Positions 23,590 to 33,960 of a stretch of 64,000 bases of DNA are shown here, in pieces. This DNA comes from Tolypeutes matacus (Eukaryota > Chordata > Mammalia > Cingulata > Chlamyphoridae). Numbering within the stretch: position 1 is the first letter of the stretch; every line of letters begins with the position of its first letter. The notes below the pieces were generated by a model. That model saw only the letters and a program-made list of their open reading frames with translations. It made no database searches and was not told where the DNA came from. Both the position numbers and the translations under genes were made by a program. The DNA lies in NCBI GenBank assembly GCA_026826555.1, contig JAKSZT010054568.1:11705641-11769640 (forward strand), written 5' to 3'.

Positions 23590-23608
23590 GGATGATAGGT
23601 AATTGGTA
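23384..23608. repeat. (GATA)n microsatellite with assembly gap
   Basis: There are two GATA arrays with interspersed GATGATA units. A run of 10 N at 23,489-23,498 sits between them, so the true array length is unknown. On the minus strand the tract reads as a chance frame of Ile-Tyr-Leu-Ser repeats and is not coding. Confidence 0.97.
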
Positions 23609-24195
23609 GAAAGACAGTTACTGAAATCAATTCTTGAAGAAATTTCAGATATGTTTTCAAAGCATCTCACAGGAGGCCTTCCCTCAGAATATGATCCAAG
23701 CTGAGATTTGAACAGTTAGTAGGTGTTAAATGGCAGTAAATGTGGGGAAGCTCCTGAGCCTTGAAATAGCTGCTAATTTCAGGAGAGGAGGGGGCTGTGG
23801 CTGGAGGGTTAGCACCACACAATGTGGAATGAGATATTCCAGGGGATTTATGCCAAGAAGGAGGCGGAGTTGTCCACGCAGGACTTTAAATGTGATGTTA
23901 GGGAAATTTGGCCCTTACTGTAAAAGCAATGAAGGGTCACTAAAAGTTTTAAGACAGCACAGTTATTTCCAGAATTTCATGTTGTAACTCATTCACTCTA
24001 AATGTAATGCAGTAGCAAACAAAATTAGAGAAGGAGAAAGTGTGGCTGGTGCAATGGGACTGCCTGGGTCCCTTGCCTGGGTCCGGCCCCTCCCCCAGCC
24101 ATGCCGGGCTCAGGAAGCTGAGACTCAGCTGCTGGCAGTGAGGCTGGACGGGAGCACGGGGATCTGGGCGCATTCAGGAGTAAGAGGTGTGGAGT

Positions 24196-24312
24196 TAAAA
24201 AAATTAAATTAAAAAAATAATAATAAAAAAAAATAAAAAAATAAAAATAATAAAATTTAAAAAATAATAAAAATAAAAAAATATATATAAATAATAATAA
24301 TAAAAAAACGAT
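24196..24312 (+). repeat. A-rich/(TAA)n tract flanked by direct repeats
   Basis: About 117 bases of A with scattered T sit between 9-base direct repeats GTGTGGAGT at 24,187-24,195 and 24,313-24,321. The flanking L2 seems continuous across it. This looks like insertion of a retroposon tail with little or no body. Confidence 0.7.
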
Positions 24313-24640
24313 GTGTGGAGTGGGGGTGATACGAATATGAGGGGGAGAGAGAAAATCAACCGTTACTTACTGACTATTAGTGGGGAACAAAGCAGGAGGA
24401 AGAGAACTTATCAAGAGAAAAATGAGTGTATTATTGGGCATGTTGGATCTAATGTGTGTAGTTGGTTTTTTGATTTGTTTTGTTTTGCTTTTTGATATCC
24501 TAGAGGAGAGGTTACATTGGCAGATGGAGATACTTGTCTGAAGCTCAGAATCACCTGAGGATAGAGTTTAGAGTAAGCTTAGGGGTCAGCATTGATGATT
24601 TCCAATATTTAAAACCTGAGTGAAAAATACATGAACCAAG

Positions 24641-24864
24641 ATAAAAGTGTGACAAATAAATTAAATCTACAGACTGTCATGCCAGGAGATTCAAGGAATT
24701 TCCAAAGAGGAGTGATCACCAATTTTAAGTGCTCTTGCGAAGACAATTAACTATTCTGTAGTTAAACTAGTAAAAGGCACGGAATTGGATTAACAAACAA
24801 GGTTAGTTTATATGTGGGTGGGATGAATTTATAATATGAAGATGACTTGCTTGGGCCTGGAGTT
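24641..24864. other. Unclassified sequence between L2 and MIR
   Basis: Nothing recognised. Confidence 0.4.
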
Positions 24865-25045
24865 CCATCCAATTCCCTTACTATATTATATGAACATAAG
24901 CAATTCACTTTGCCTTTGTAAGTTTCCGTTTCTTCATTTTTATAGAGTTTTAGTGAGAACTAAGGAAGATAATGTCTAAGAATAGTTAAGAAGTACAAAA
25001 AGTGTCATAAAACACAGTAAGGAAAGCACCATTATCAGCATAATC
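24865..25045 (+). mobile_element. MIR SINE
   Basis: 'aagcaattcactttgccttt' followed by 'aagtttccgtttcttcattt', 'gttttagtgagaactaagga' and a degenerate 'aaaagtgtcataaaacacag' gives the MIR middle and 3' parts in order. Confidence 0.65.
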
Positions 25046-25554
25046 TCATTCAAGAGTTTTTACAGAAGCATCCTATTTGTAAAAGAATGATTTAAATGTA
25101 GATTACTGTTAAACTTTTGTTTATGACACTTTGAATTGATGTCCAAGAACATGAAGTTTAAGGAAGAATGACAAGACTGGCATTGTTACTGAATTTCTGT
25201 TAAATGCTGGGAAGTTAATTCTCTGCTTGGTGTATCTGGCGCCATGGGCTGTCCGCCACAGTCGCTCGACAGTTTGGCTGGTGCTTCACGCCTGGCACAG
25301 GGTGAGGGGCCCCCTCTTCAGAGGTGCTCAGAGTTCCAGGCTGACACGCACTTCCAGAACACAGAGGCTCCTGTAGTTTCCACACAGAAGGGGCACGTGC
25401 TCCTGCTCAAATTCCAATGGCCAAAGCAAGATGCACAGCCATGCCTAGTTTTAGAAGTGGCGAGGTAGCGCACTTCTGCCCCGTGCCTGGAAAAAGAACG
25501 AGAATATCAGTGCCTACAGCATCATACCTATATAAATTAATTTAAATGTGACAG
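25046..25554. other. Unclassified sequence
   Basis: A GC-richer patch at 25,240-25,500 contains a 74-codon frame without recognisable domains. No repeat is recognised. Confidence 0.4.
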
Positions 25555-25712
25555 TTATGCTGTTTGTTGTTTTACAGATGAGTAAGTTGAGAATACACTG
25601 AGTTAGGTAAGTTGCTTAAGGACAAACATTAAAAAAGTAGGTGCTGGAGCTACACATCTTGAACCAAGATCCCTCTGTTACCAATATTCATGCTTTAGAA
25701 GTTACAGGCTAT
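25555..25712 (-). mobile_element. MIR SINE, antisense
   Basis: 'ttttacagatgagtaagttg' and 'taagttgcttaaggacaaac' followed by 'gtaggtgctggagctac' and 'gaaccaagatccctctg' match reverse-complement MIR including part of the tRNA-like head. Confidence 0.75.
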
Positions 25713-25924
25713 TGGGGTAACTCTACCTAAGAAACTACATTGCTGGTAAAGGAGATGCAAGCGTTCAAGGAGACAGAAGTTTCACGCATGTAAGAATAAA
25801 CAAATCTTTAATTTTGTGACACTGACTTTGAGGGACCCATGGGAGAATAACAACACGCTCAAATTCTAGGCAAACAAAGCAAAAGCATGTGGTTCAAGTA
25901 AAAAGCATTGGGATGCATCACAGA

Positions 25925-25992
25925 GACCGAAGGAGCAGGTGGAGGAGAAGGAGGAGAAGGACAAGGAGGAGAAGGACAAGGAGAAGATAGTG
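25925..25992. repeat. Purine-rich GGA/AAG tract
   Basis: The tract is built of GGAGAAGGAC-type units and is almost pure purine on the plus strand. It could form triplex or slipped structures. Confidence 0.85.
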
Positions 25993-26059
25993 ATAATGTG
26001 AATTTTTCTTGGTTTTATGAAATATGTGCTTTTCATCAGCTGTTAAATTAGTATGTTTC

Positions 26060-26480
26060 TGTGGTAGGCTGTGGTAAACAGGATTTCTAAAATGGCCCCA
26101 CAGTGATGTCCCCCCAGTCCCTGAACCTATGAAGTTTAATCTCGTCCATGAAACATAAGATGTGCTAGGCCACAGATGACCAGCTTTCTCTGCATCTGGT
26201 CCTGTGCCAGTGAGAGGACGTGAAGCCAGAGAAAGGTTGGGTGTTCCATGGTTGGTTTTGAAGCATCAGCTGAGAAGGAATGAGGCACCTCCAGGACCTG
26301 AGAGAGAAGCATCTGGCTCATGGCCAGTGCACAGCTGGGGCCTCGGTCCTGCATGCGAAGGAGCCGGATGTGGCTGCCAGGCTGAATGGCCTCGGAAGTG
26401 GATATTCCCTAGAGAAGGGGCGTAGCCGGCCAGTACCGCGGTGTTAGCCTTGCTGACCCTGAGCCGAGAGTCCAGCCAGA
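26060..26480 (+). mobile_element. MLT1 LTR
   Basis: 'tgtggtaggctgtggtaaac', 'atttctaaaatggccccaca', 'gtccctgaacctatgaagtt' and later 'gtggctgccaggctgaatgg' are the older MLT1C/D-type layout. The middle is diverged, and the 3' end is approximate. Confidence 0.65.
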
Positions 26481-28345
26481 ACCAGACTCCTCTCCCTCCC
26501 TCTTTCTCCTCGGTCCAACGACACAGCTAAGGCCTTACTATCATCCAGTCCTACCCTGAACTCTTGGGTCTCTGCCTTTCCTAGGTAGTGTCCACAGTGC
26601 TTGGAACAATGGCCTCATCCTTCTCTGATGGGTGAAAGACTATCGGCCAATACCCAGCTCACTTCCTCTTACCATTTTTGCCTTGAAGGAACTGGCTCTG
26701 CCCCTAAAACATTTAGAAGGAAGGACTCCCTCTTTTGTCTTTCCTCAAAACTTTCGCTCGTGCCTATCATTTATCATATTGCTTGTAGTTGTTAGATGCA
26801 TATTTGTTTTATCTGCTGAATTGTGATGTCTTCAGTGTGGAATGAACACGTCAAAATGCCAAGCATAGAATGAAACTCAAAGTGGGCTCTGCATTAAGAG
26901 GCATTGGATATAACTAAATTAGTTTGGAATTAGTACTGAAAATAGGAAGTATCATATATGCCTATTTTAAACTCAGCACGGTAGATGTCATCATTTGAGT
27001 GTTCAATGTCGGACTCCTTCCTGAAATTTTCTGACTCCGTGATGTTTTAAATTAAGGGATTACGTGGAGACATAGAAAACCATGGCCTCTACGCTTGACC
27101 CTTTCTTGTCCTCTCTTCTTGGACTCTAGGATGCAGAATTAAAAACTGGGAAGGAATTTGAAAACACATTTGTAGCTCTGGGTGGAATTGCTCAGCCCAT
27201 GGAGTTCAGAGTGATGTAGAAATCTGTTTGCAGAGAAAACCGCAGTTTTACTCTATCACATGGGCTCTTGATTTCCTAATCTGCAGCACACATTTCTTTT
27301 CAAGGCTTAACCAAAATCCTTCTTAAAATTCTAACTTATTCCCTTTGCTAACAGAAAAGACTGCTGCTCACTGTTCCATAAGGAAATTTCTTGAAGACGA
27401 GTCTCATTCAAACTTCTCCCTTCCAAGCTCTAGTGAACCTAGTTCTTCTATCTTTTTTCCATGGGCCAATTCCCTAACTTTTCATCAGGCTGCTCCCCCC
27501 CTGTGGTTTCTTGCTGGAACCCCATAACCAGCTTCTCCTCAGGGCCTCTGTCTAAAGGTTACCAATGATCAGCTCTATCTTTTTTATTCCTACATGGCAC
27601 AGCTAGCAGTCAACTGTGCAAACATCTGTATTTCCATACAGATTTCTGCAATGAAGCAAAAGGCCTTCTTTCACATAATGAATATTCTAGATTTTAAAGC
27701 TTTTATGAAAGCCACAAGTTGCCTGCTTAGAGGACTTAGATCAACAATGTGTCAGATAAACTGGGCACTTCATGTGAAACAGGGTGACTTCCGGTGTCAG
27801 ATTCTATTCTGCTTCCTAAAACCGCAGGCCTCCTCGAAATATTTCATTTCTTCTTAGGAAATGCAGAGATGTTGTTAAACATAGCTCATTATTTGTAAAA
27901 GTTTAGATTCTGTGGCTTGTCGGCAGAGCGAATACACACGGCACTGATGGGATGGTATGAAAGCAATGGCAGGCTGATCCTCCCAGAGGTCCGTATCTAT
28001 GCTTCAGTGACAAGGCACTTCAGTAATACTTTTCCACAGAGGTCTGTTTTACAATCCAATGAGCTAACACATTCTAACTCACCCAGCTTAAAACAAGATG
28101 AAATAAAATAAAACATGAAATGTTCTCGTTCTGCAGAACTGGGCCTGGTGATTTCTCGTGGCTTCTTTGAAACATACTGAATTTCAGACAGCTCCTCTCA
28201 TGTGTTTAAGTAAAAATAATTCATAAAAAAAGATGTTCATTAATAGCTGTGTGTTATTGCAAGAATGTCCAAGTTATTTTTACCCTCTCCTGGTCGGAGA
28301 AGATTTTACTTAAAGCCTTAAGCAGGATAAATGAATGTTTGGTTC
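26481..28345. other. Unclassified sequence
   Basis: No exon or named repeat is recognised. Several 60-87 codon frames overlap without domain content. The block from 27,900 has more even base composition than the DNA before it and grades into the candidate conserved element at 28.35 kb. Confidence 0.4.
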
Positions 28346-28500
28346 ATCCCTTCTGCTGTCGTCTCCGCTTTATTAATTAGCATAATCTTCTAACATTTAG
28401 CAAGATAAAGCCTGCTGAACACGGGGGAGATAAGTTTAGAGAAGGAATAAGCAAATAGGTGAGAATATTGCCGCCTAGCCTGCCTTCTCTGCGGCTTTCC
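28346..28500. promoter_or_regulatory. Candidate conserved noncoding element
   Basis: This repeat-free stretch contains a homeodomain-type core ('tttattaattagcataatc') and a GATA core ('agcaagataaagcctgctga'), with 'ggggagataagtttag' close by. Such clusters are typical of mammalian developmental enhancers. I infer this from motif density and lack of repeat features only. Conservation is not tested here. Confidence 0.3.
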
Positions 28501-28535
28501 TGAAGGGAGGTTTGGCTGTAACACACCATCGCATC

Positions 28536-29050
28536 ATACTGTCAGGAGATCTGCTGCAGGAAACAGAAAGAAGAGAGCTTTGCCAACAGTGCAACCACCC
28601 GCAACGGGCAACTTCGAGTAAGAGCAGGGTTCCAAAGAACGGAGGCATGGGGGTCGGGTTGGGAATTTATAGTCCATAAGAAAAGGGAAATGGCAGTGGT
28701 GAGGGAGTCCTCTTCCAGTGGCCTAAAAACTGGGGCAAAAGGAGGCTGATTGGTCACTCCTGGCGTCCTTTTGCTGCCCTGGCCCTGGGAGCTGGCAGCC
28801 CCCTTCTCCTGGCAGCAGCCATCTTGTGCCCCCTGGCCTGAAGGCCAGTGCAGAGTTCCTTTCACAATATTTACATAAATGCTTCCTCCAGAACAACAAC
28901 AAAAAACAGGCTGAGGATGTGGGTGACAAGTCTGTATGGAGCTGTGGTATCTTGGAGGAACATAGTAAGATTTATCAGGACAAATATTGTGACCCTTGGC
29001 CCAGCATGTCCAGGAGAACTGGCTGTGTATGCATCAAGGCCCTGATATGA
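28536..29050 (-). mobile_element. ERV-type LTR, antisense, with promoter boxes
   Basis: On the minus strand a CCAAT box (28,749-28,753, in context 'gaccaatcagcc') lies 78 bases upstream of a TATAAA box (28,666-28,671). That is the spacing of a retroviral U3 promoter. The body is GC-richer than its flanks ('gctgccctggccctgggagc', 'gcagcagccatcttgtgccc'). I believe it is a solo LTR of a xenarthran ERV, but both ends are approximate and no family name is secure. Confidence 0.5.
28666..28753 (-). promoter_or_regulatory. CCAAT and TATA boxes of an LTR promoter
   Basis: CCAAT at 28,749-28,753 and TATAAA at 28,666-28,671, both read on the minus strand. Transcription, if any, would start around 28,640 and run toward lower coordinates. 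Confidence 0.5.
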
Positions 29051-31135
29051 TCAAGTTCTAGAAGCAAAATGGACAAGGGTTCTGCTTTAGGAAGCCTGTC
29101 TAGTAAGGGCATAAAGACATTAATGAAATACTCACAGAATAAATATTTAATTAGAACCTGTGAGAATTCCTAAAACAACCAGTCTAACCAAATCTTAACC
29201 TAATCTGGGAAAGGTTTACTGAGGTAATAATAGTTTTTCTCAGAATTAACAAGATAAGTGAAAATCCTTTTGGTTTTGTTTGTTGGTTTGCTTGTTTTTT
29301 ATCAGGTGGCTATTTGATAAACAGTTATTTTTAATGACATTCTATATTCTTTAAAAATTTGAATTTTTTTTCTCATTTCTATAGCTACAGTAGATAAAAA
29401 CTTTTATGGACAATCATTTCTAAGAATTACAACAAGTGTAGTAACTTTAAACTATATTTTTATGATTATGGATTTATAGATTTCATAAATCTATAAATCA
29501 AAAAAGATTCCAAACTTTTTCATTTATCACTAAAGGTTTTGCAATAAGAATATAAGTACACAAACCCATCCACATCTCAATTTTCAGCAGGGATGTTTCT
29601 TTCTAAGTGCTCATCTACTAGAAAACAAAGAGAAAATGGTCCAAATTATGTTCCAGAGGGTCGGTTATGGGTCACTAATCTGAAGTAAGTTTAGATGCAA
29701 AGGCATTATCTGTCCTTCAGCTCTGCACTGAAATGACCCAGTGCCATCATCTAAATGAGCATGTAAATGTAATGTTCTTAGAAAACAAAATTTGTAACAT
29801 TAATTCTTAATATATGCTAAATCATTGCTTCAAAGGTCTTATAAATGCATTAGAAAAAATGAACTATTTTTCAATTATTTAATAATTATCAGATGCTAAT
29901 ATGCTGAGTCTACTTTTGGTAATTTTGGAAACAGCAGCCCTGCTTAGGTTCCAGGGAGCTCTCTGCTGTCCTTGCACTCCCTACCTCTTTACCGCCTCTT
30001 TCCTCCTACTTCCTAATTTTCATGGCTGTTTGCTTTTTGTTTCTTCCTTTCCTTTTCATTTTTGTTGTTATCATGAAATTGTCTGGATCCCTTTGTTAGA
30101 AGTGATATCCTTTATCCTACAAAGCCCTCAGAAAGTTGTAACTAACATAATTCAGATTGCCTGGTATGTTAGAAAGAAATGTTTCCCTACTTCTTTATGT
30201 TTTCTAATTAATTTTTAATAAATTATAGAATTTCTATTCATTTATCCATCCTACCTTTTTTAGTCATCAAATGTATTACTGTGTTTCAAAATTTAAAAGT
30301 CTCTTCTCTCCTATTATGGCACTAGTATCTGACATATATTTAACAACATACAGTCATAAAGCTTTGTAATATCTTGGTTATATTACTGTTCAATTTTGAA
30401 TTCTGAATTTAAAAGCCCATACATTTTGAAATTGAACTTAGAAATAGAAAGAAAGGTTTGATAATACATCCTAATGCAGTAGTAATTATTCAACAATAGA
30501 TAGCTTTCATCATCCCCTTTGGGGTTCAAGTGTTCTTTCATATTGGCATCAGCCCAAAGCAAAAGAGGAATTTATGCTTTAGTAAAATTAAGTATTCCAA
30601 AAAATGGATTATTAAATTGAATAAATAATTTGGTATGACTAATATTTTCAAATAAGAATTAGGAAAACGTAGCTAGAAAATAATTACCTGGTCCAAAATA
30701 ACTGGTAAAACAATATGTGATTTCCTGGCATACATTTTTGGGGGACTGGAATGTCAGTTTGAAAACAAACTAGGAATGAAGGAAGGTTCTGAAGGAAGTG
30801 GAATTAAGTGGAGGATCAATTAATTAGGGAGCAGAGAAGATTGTTTCAAATATAAGTTGAGTTCAAGTTTGGCTCTGTATCTATGGAGACTTGATGGGGT
30901 GGAGGTCAGGGAGCTGCCTCCAGTAGCCGGTCCAGCTTGCTCAGGAGCCCTCCATCACAGCCGCTGGCTTTTCTTTCCTTCCTCTCCTTGCCTGGGAAGC
31001 TCAGAAATGTCCTGTTCACATTCTTCTTGTCAGGGTCAAATATAGATTCTGGGCGACAGACACCAGCATTGAAGGAACACTGGCAGCCCACAAGCCCCAC
31101 CCACAGTCCCTGAACCAGCGCACAGTTTGAATTTT
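29051..31135. other. Unclassified sequence, AT-rich then mixed
   Basis: It holds a perfect 13-base-arm palindrome at 29,471-29,499. The 29,900-30,220 stretch is pyrimidine-rich with a 105-codon frame of hydrophobic composition but no domain I recognise. Nothing else is supported. Confidence 0.4.
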
Positions 31136-31335
31136 TAACCAAATGATTTTTGTCAGAGGAGCTATCCTGGACATTGTAGAATGTGTGGGAGATCACTGGC
31201 CTCAACCACTAGATGCCAGCAGCAATCTCCCATCTCCACCAGTAATGGCAATCAAAAATATCTGCAATGCATTGCCAAACATCATCTGGGATAGGGGTCA
31301 AAATTACTCCTTTGTGGAGAACTGCTAGCTTAGAG
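31136..31335 (-). mobile_element. MER20 DNA transposon (hAT-Charlie), antisense
   Basis: The reverse complement reads 'cagatgatgtttggcaatgc', then 'gctgctggcatctagtggtt', 'gaggccagtgatc' and 'cacattctacaatgtccagg', which is the MER20 order. It is close to full length (about 200 of 219 bases). MER20 copies are known from published work to serve as regulatory elements in placental mammals. Nothing here shows that this one is active. Confidence 0.75.
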
Positions 31336-31619
31336 GGCAATCACCAGGCTAGGGCAGTCCTCAAGCTTTCAGCTAGGTTCCAATAGTGCTTCATTCCATG
31401 TTCCGGAGACACACAGAACTTTAGATGTGGTGTGTTCAAGTGAGAGACCCTGAAGCTTAGTCTTCCAGGTAAATCTACTTAAGAATATAAACCTCCTCTC
31501 CCTCTTTATTACAAAGTCTTTAATACTTTGAGCCCTTTATTATGCGTATCTGTTTATATATCTGTAAGCTTTCATCATTCAGAAGCCAGGTTGAACTCTG
31601 TTCTTCCCTCTTTTTCCAG
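31336..31619. other. Unclassified sequence between MER20 and L1M
   Basis: Nothing recognised with confidence. The last part may already be L1M. Confidence 0.35.
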
Positions 31620-31817
31620 TACTCTCACATGCCTGGCAAAATTAAGACCCTTGACAAGCATTTGCTAAAATAATTTTTGGGCAATTTTGACCAAGTGTTT
31701 TGGAGGATGTCCCTCTATTGCAATTTGCCAGGTATTTTTCTAATGATCAGACTGGGGCTATGATTTGTTGGGAGAAAGTTAACAGGTAAAGTCCCATTGC
31801 ATCACATCTTAACAAGG

Positions 31818-32044
31818 GTATTGTCCTAGGATGCTCAAAACAGATAACATGAAATGGGTTGACTTTAAACAATGGGAATTTATTAGCTTGGAGTTTGCGA
31901 CTGTGAGACTGTCCAAATCAAGGCATCCTCAAGGTGACTCTGTCTTCCCAAAGAGTGGCTGATGGTGATCCTTGGGTCCTCTGCCACGTGGCATGGCACA
32001 CACTGGCATCTGCTCTCCCAAGTCTGTCTCGGTTTCCTAGGTTC
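31818..32044 (-). mobile_element. MaLR-like LTR, truncated, antisense
   Basis: 'gggaatttattagcttggag', 'ctgtccaaatcaaggcatcc' and 'tggctgatggtgatccttgg' followed by 'catctgctctcccaa' belong to the 3' half (as read on the minus strand) of the xenarthran LTR. It stops where a second copy of the same segment begins. Confidence 0.65.
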
Positions 32045-32462
32045 CTTAAAGTAAACACCAGGAAGTGGGTTGGGTTAAAAAAAAAAAAGTGTGGGGGTGG
32101 GTTTACTTGTTCATGTTTGAGTCCTGAGGTTGTCCAAGTCAAGGCATCATTGAGGTGATGCTTTCTTCCTAGAGACCAGCTGCCAGCAATCCTTGGCTGA
32201 TCCGTCACATGGCAAGGTACATGTTGGTATCTGCTAGTCTCTCCCTTCTCTTCCAGGTTTCATTGCTCTAAGCTTCTTGATTCCATGGCTTTTTCTTTCT
32301 GTATATTACATTTATAAAGCACTCCAATTAGAGGATTAAAACAATCCTGAATGAGGTGGTCACACCTTAACTGAGGTTGTCTCATCCAAAGATCCTGCTT
32401 ACAATGTGTTCACACCCACAGGAATGGATTAGATTTAAGAACGTGTTTTTCTGGAGCACCTA
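32045..32462 (-). mobile_element. MaLR-like LTR, antisense, second copy in tandem
   Basis: The LTR order repeats: 'gttgtccaagtcaaggcatc', 'gtcacatggcaaggtacatg', 'acctcttaactgagg'-like blocks, 'cacacccacaggaatggatt' and 'gaacgtgtttttctggagca'. It lies head-to-tail with the truncated copy just before it. Confidence 0.65.
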
Positions 32463-32649
32463 CTTGGAATTCTTCTGCAAGGGAGATTTGTCTGTTCTCC
32501 CCCATTTGTTTGTTTGTTTATTTGTTTAATAGGCTCATAAATATCTATATTCTTTGAGTAATAATCCAATACTACTTTATTTTGTTCTAACTTTTTTTTC
32601 TAGCTTTGGATACTGAGTTCACATTAAGTTGACTCCTTTTTCCTTTGAC

Positions 32650-32912
32650 ATAGATCCATCATTGGGTTTTTTGGTTGTTTGTTTGTTTTGTTCGTTTGTT
32701 TGGAGGTACAGGGGCCAGGGAATGAGCTCTGGACCATTAAGAGGGAAACTGGCACTCAACCACTGAGCCTCATCAGCTTCCCTTAGTTGGTTTATTTATT
32801 TGTTCAGCTTGTTGTTTGTTTTTGTTTTTTCGGGAGGCACCAGGAACCAAACCTGGGACCTCCCGTGTGGGAAGCGGGCACTCAACTGCTTGAGCCACAT
32901 CTGCTCCCATGG
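32650..32912 (-). mobile_element. Dimeric DAS-type SINE, antisense
   Basis: Two tRNA-like monomers sit head to tail on the minus strand. The first reads 'gggagcagatgtggctcaag' (32,893-32,912 region) and has a 'ccaggtttggttcctggtgc' B-box block. A T/G-rich linker follows, then the second with 'gggaagctgatgaggctcag' and a 'ggcccctgtacctcc' end. The same dimer occurs on the plus strand at 59.6-59.8 kb. Confidence 0.8.
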
Positions 32913-33103
32913 GTTTTGTTTTTTGTTTTTGTTTGTTTATTTTAAAGCACTTCCTTAATTTCTGGCATCATGAGATGCTCTAGGTTCATCTAGCATATTT
33001 CTTGTCCCAGCCTACTCTCAGTTCTTTCTCCAAGTACCCTGGTCCATTGTACTGGAGAAGCAACCCGTGTAGGCCATAGGTGTGCTCCCTGCTACCAGAG
33101 TGC

Positions 33104-33484
33104 TGTACACTGACTCGCTGACACACAAACATGTCCGACTCAATCCCTAGTCCTGTGGATGTGGACACATTGGTTAATAGGCCATTCAAAGATGAGGCCA
33201 AATTGAATGAGGGTGTGCCTTAGTATAATGTGGATGAAGTTCTTCTATCAGAGGAAATTTGGATGCAGTCAGTTAGGAGAAGTCAGAGAGTGAAAACAAG
33301 ATCACCATGTGACAGAGGCAGCGATGCTTCTACCAGCCAAGGAGCCCCAGGATTCCTGAAGCCAGCACTGGACTCCTGGAGAAAGCATGGGCTGCTCAGA
33401 CCTCGTTGTTGGACTTCCACCCCCCAAAGTGTAAGCCAATAAAAAACCTGCTGTTTAAGCCAACCAGTGTGTGGCGTTTGTCAA
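33104..33484 (+). mobile_element. MaLR-like LTR
   Basis: 'ccctagtcctgtggatgtgg', 'atcaccatgtgacagaggc', then 'gtaagccaataaaaaacctg' and 'ttaagccaaccagtgtgtgg' give the LTR order. It lies between two halves of the L1M and so is younger than it. AATAAA at 33,437-33,442 is the LTR's own polyadenylation signal. Confidence 0.7.
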
Positions 33485-33960
33485 AGGGTATTATTGTTTC
33501 TAGGTCCTCTCAGCTAGAAAACAAAGAAATGTATGTGTGTATAAAAATTCAAGTATTAGACATATCTGTTCATATTTCCATATGCAGCCATTTTTACCTA
33601 TTTTGAGTTCATACTGGTCTCTCCAAGTCTAATGCAGCACCACATTGCCACAGGGGTAGCTCTAGCCTTTGATGATCTGCAGCCTGCCACTCCATGAGTG
33701 AAAGTGCATAGAAGACAGATTTCATCAGAGGTACAACCTCTCTCTCCAAGAACACCGTGAGAGAAATTTGCTGAAGCAAACTCCATCAAGCGATAGCGTC
33801 CTTTCTCCCTGTCTTCTCAAGTCCTTATAGTCAGTGGCACACATAAAAATGTTTTAGAACAAAATTAATTATTGTCTTGTCCTGTTAACTCGCCAATTCC
33901 CTGGAGTCTGGTTTATCTTTATGAGCAGAATGCTGTGTCCTTAATATAGATATCACCAAA

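Larger units (their letters stand above)
23250..24640 (-). mobile_element. L2 LINE, antisense, interrupted
   Basis: The order 'cctactatatactaagatgc', 'ggaagagtaaacattaatca', 'ggaggccttccctcag' followed by 'gctgagatttgaacag', then 'gagatattccagg', 'aggactttaaatgtg' and 'gcaatgaagggtcact' is the familiar antisense L2 layout. It ends in a 'gttggatc ... gaagctcagaatcacc' region. A GATA microsatellite (23,384-23,608) and an A-rich tract (24,196-24,312) interrupt it. A GC-rich patch at 24,040-24,180 may be part of it or a separate insertion. Confidence 0.55.
31620..33960 (-). mobile_element. Old L1M LINE 3' UTR, broken by four insertions
   Basis: Collinear antisense L1M blocks occur at 31,620-31,815 ('ggatgtccctctattgcaat'), 32,510-32,650 ('aataatccaatactacttta'), 32,935-33,103 ('aatttctggcatcatgag') and 33,485-33,960 ('attgtttctaggtcctctca', 'gagttcatactggtctctcc'). 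The gaps are filled by two LTR pieces, one dimeric SINE and one plus-strand LTR. It is a paralogue of the L1M at 18-22 kb. No frame survives. Confidence 0.7.

Noticed and set aside
23384..23608. CRISPR-like array
   Set aside because: Units are 4 bases and there are no spacers; this is a eukaryotic microsatellite.
23368..23670. Tyr-Leu-Ser-Ile repeat proteins
   Set aside because: These are translations of the GATA microsatellite and span the N gap.
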